Shown: in pieces, positions 6,406-6,620 of the stretch | Layout of the letters: each line of letters opens with the position of its first letter | How positions within the stretch are numbered: the first letter of the stretch is position 1 | NCBI GenBank assembly: GCA_002399345.1 | Contig: DHDL01000033.1 | Span: forward strand, 1 to 6,620 | Reading direction: 5' to 3' | DNA: 6,620 nt | From: Thermoanaerobacterales bacterium UBA4877 | Lineage (GTDB): Bacteria > Bacillota > Thermoanaerobacteria > Thermoanaerobacterales > UBA4877 | Translations under genes and position numbers: made by a program | Notes under the pieces: model-generated | Told to the model about the DNA's origin: nothing | Databases searched by the model: none | The model's input: the letters and a program-made list of their open reading frames with translations, nothing else

Positions 6406-6620
6406 TATATTACCTCAATCAGCTCATAGTCCCTCGTCCCTAACCCCAATTCTTCCGCATAGGTCATTTGCATATAACCCTTGGTATCGGGATTTGCGGC
6501 TTCAAACTTATCCTGTCCTTCCTTATATTGTTCATCCAATACCGATCCTGCCGCAGCCTTGGATTTATTCACAAGATCCAGGCTGGCCTGGTCTATTGCT
6601 ACCGGGTCTGTTGAAGCCAA
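6405..6620 (-). CDS. C-terminal part of a DUF362 domain protein (start outside window)
   Basis: The frame is open from the window edge to a TAA at 6407-6405, so only the last 71 residues are seen. The first visible codon is TTG (Leu) and is most likely internal rather than a start. The segment LASTDPVAIDQASLDLVN and the ending YAEELGLGTRDYELIEVI match, from memory, the C-terminus of DUF362 proteins. Many members of that family are iron-sulfur proteins with a 4Fe-4S ferredoxin segment, but no cysteines of such a cluster are in the visible part. The molecular function of the family is poorly defined, so none is assigned. The gene converges on the Ca2+-ATPase gene, shares its terminator, and is not in an operon with it. 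Confidence 0.8.
   Translation of the reverse strand: MASTDPVAIDQASLDLVNKSKAAAGSVLDEQYKEGQDKFEAANPDTKGYMQMTYAEELGLGTRDYELIEVI

Overview
The window looks like a chromosomal segment of a Firmicutes bacterium, most likely in the Clostridia. This rests on strong AGGAGG-type ribosome binding sites, frequent ATA and AGA/AGG codons, a subtype I-B (Csh-type) cas operon and a DUF362-type protein. The genus cannot be fixed from the sequence alone.

Layout. The left half (1-3496) lies on the minus strand and is the head of a type I-B CRISPR-Cas operon, transcribed right to left: cas6 (2732-3496), cas8b/csh1 of the TM1802 type (775-2739), and cas7/csh2 (788 down to the window edge, 3' end missing). The genes overlap by 8 and 14 nt, as expected for a translationally coupled operon. 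Cas8b and Cas7 form part of the crRNA-guided Cascade complex, and Cas6 cuts the CRISPR transcript into crRNAs. By comparison with known I-B loci, cas5, cas3, cas4, cas1, cas2 and an array would be expected to the left, outside the window. No CRISPR array is present here.

A 186-bp AT-rich divergent intergenic region (3497-3682) separates cas6 from a plus-strand gene. It must hold the cas promoter. It also holds a small plus-strand ORF of 44 codons (3535-3669) with an exact 8-nt Shine-Dalgarno match, which ends 13 nt before the next gene.

The right half is a complete SERCA-like type IIA P-type Ca2+-ATPase (3683-6361, 892 aa) with all catalytic motifs and with residues corresponding to both SERCA Ca2+ sites. 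A strong symmetric hairpin terminator (6370-6405) separates it from a convergent minus-strand gene, of which only the last 71 codons are visible. That gene resembles the C-terminus of DUF362 family proteins.

Nothing in the window is clearly an undescribed system. The best candidates for a second look are the 44-aa ORF immediately upstream of the Ca2+-ATPase, and a drop in GC content across cas8b and the start of cas7 that suggests a mosaic cas operon.
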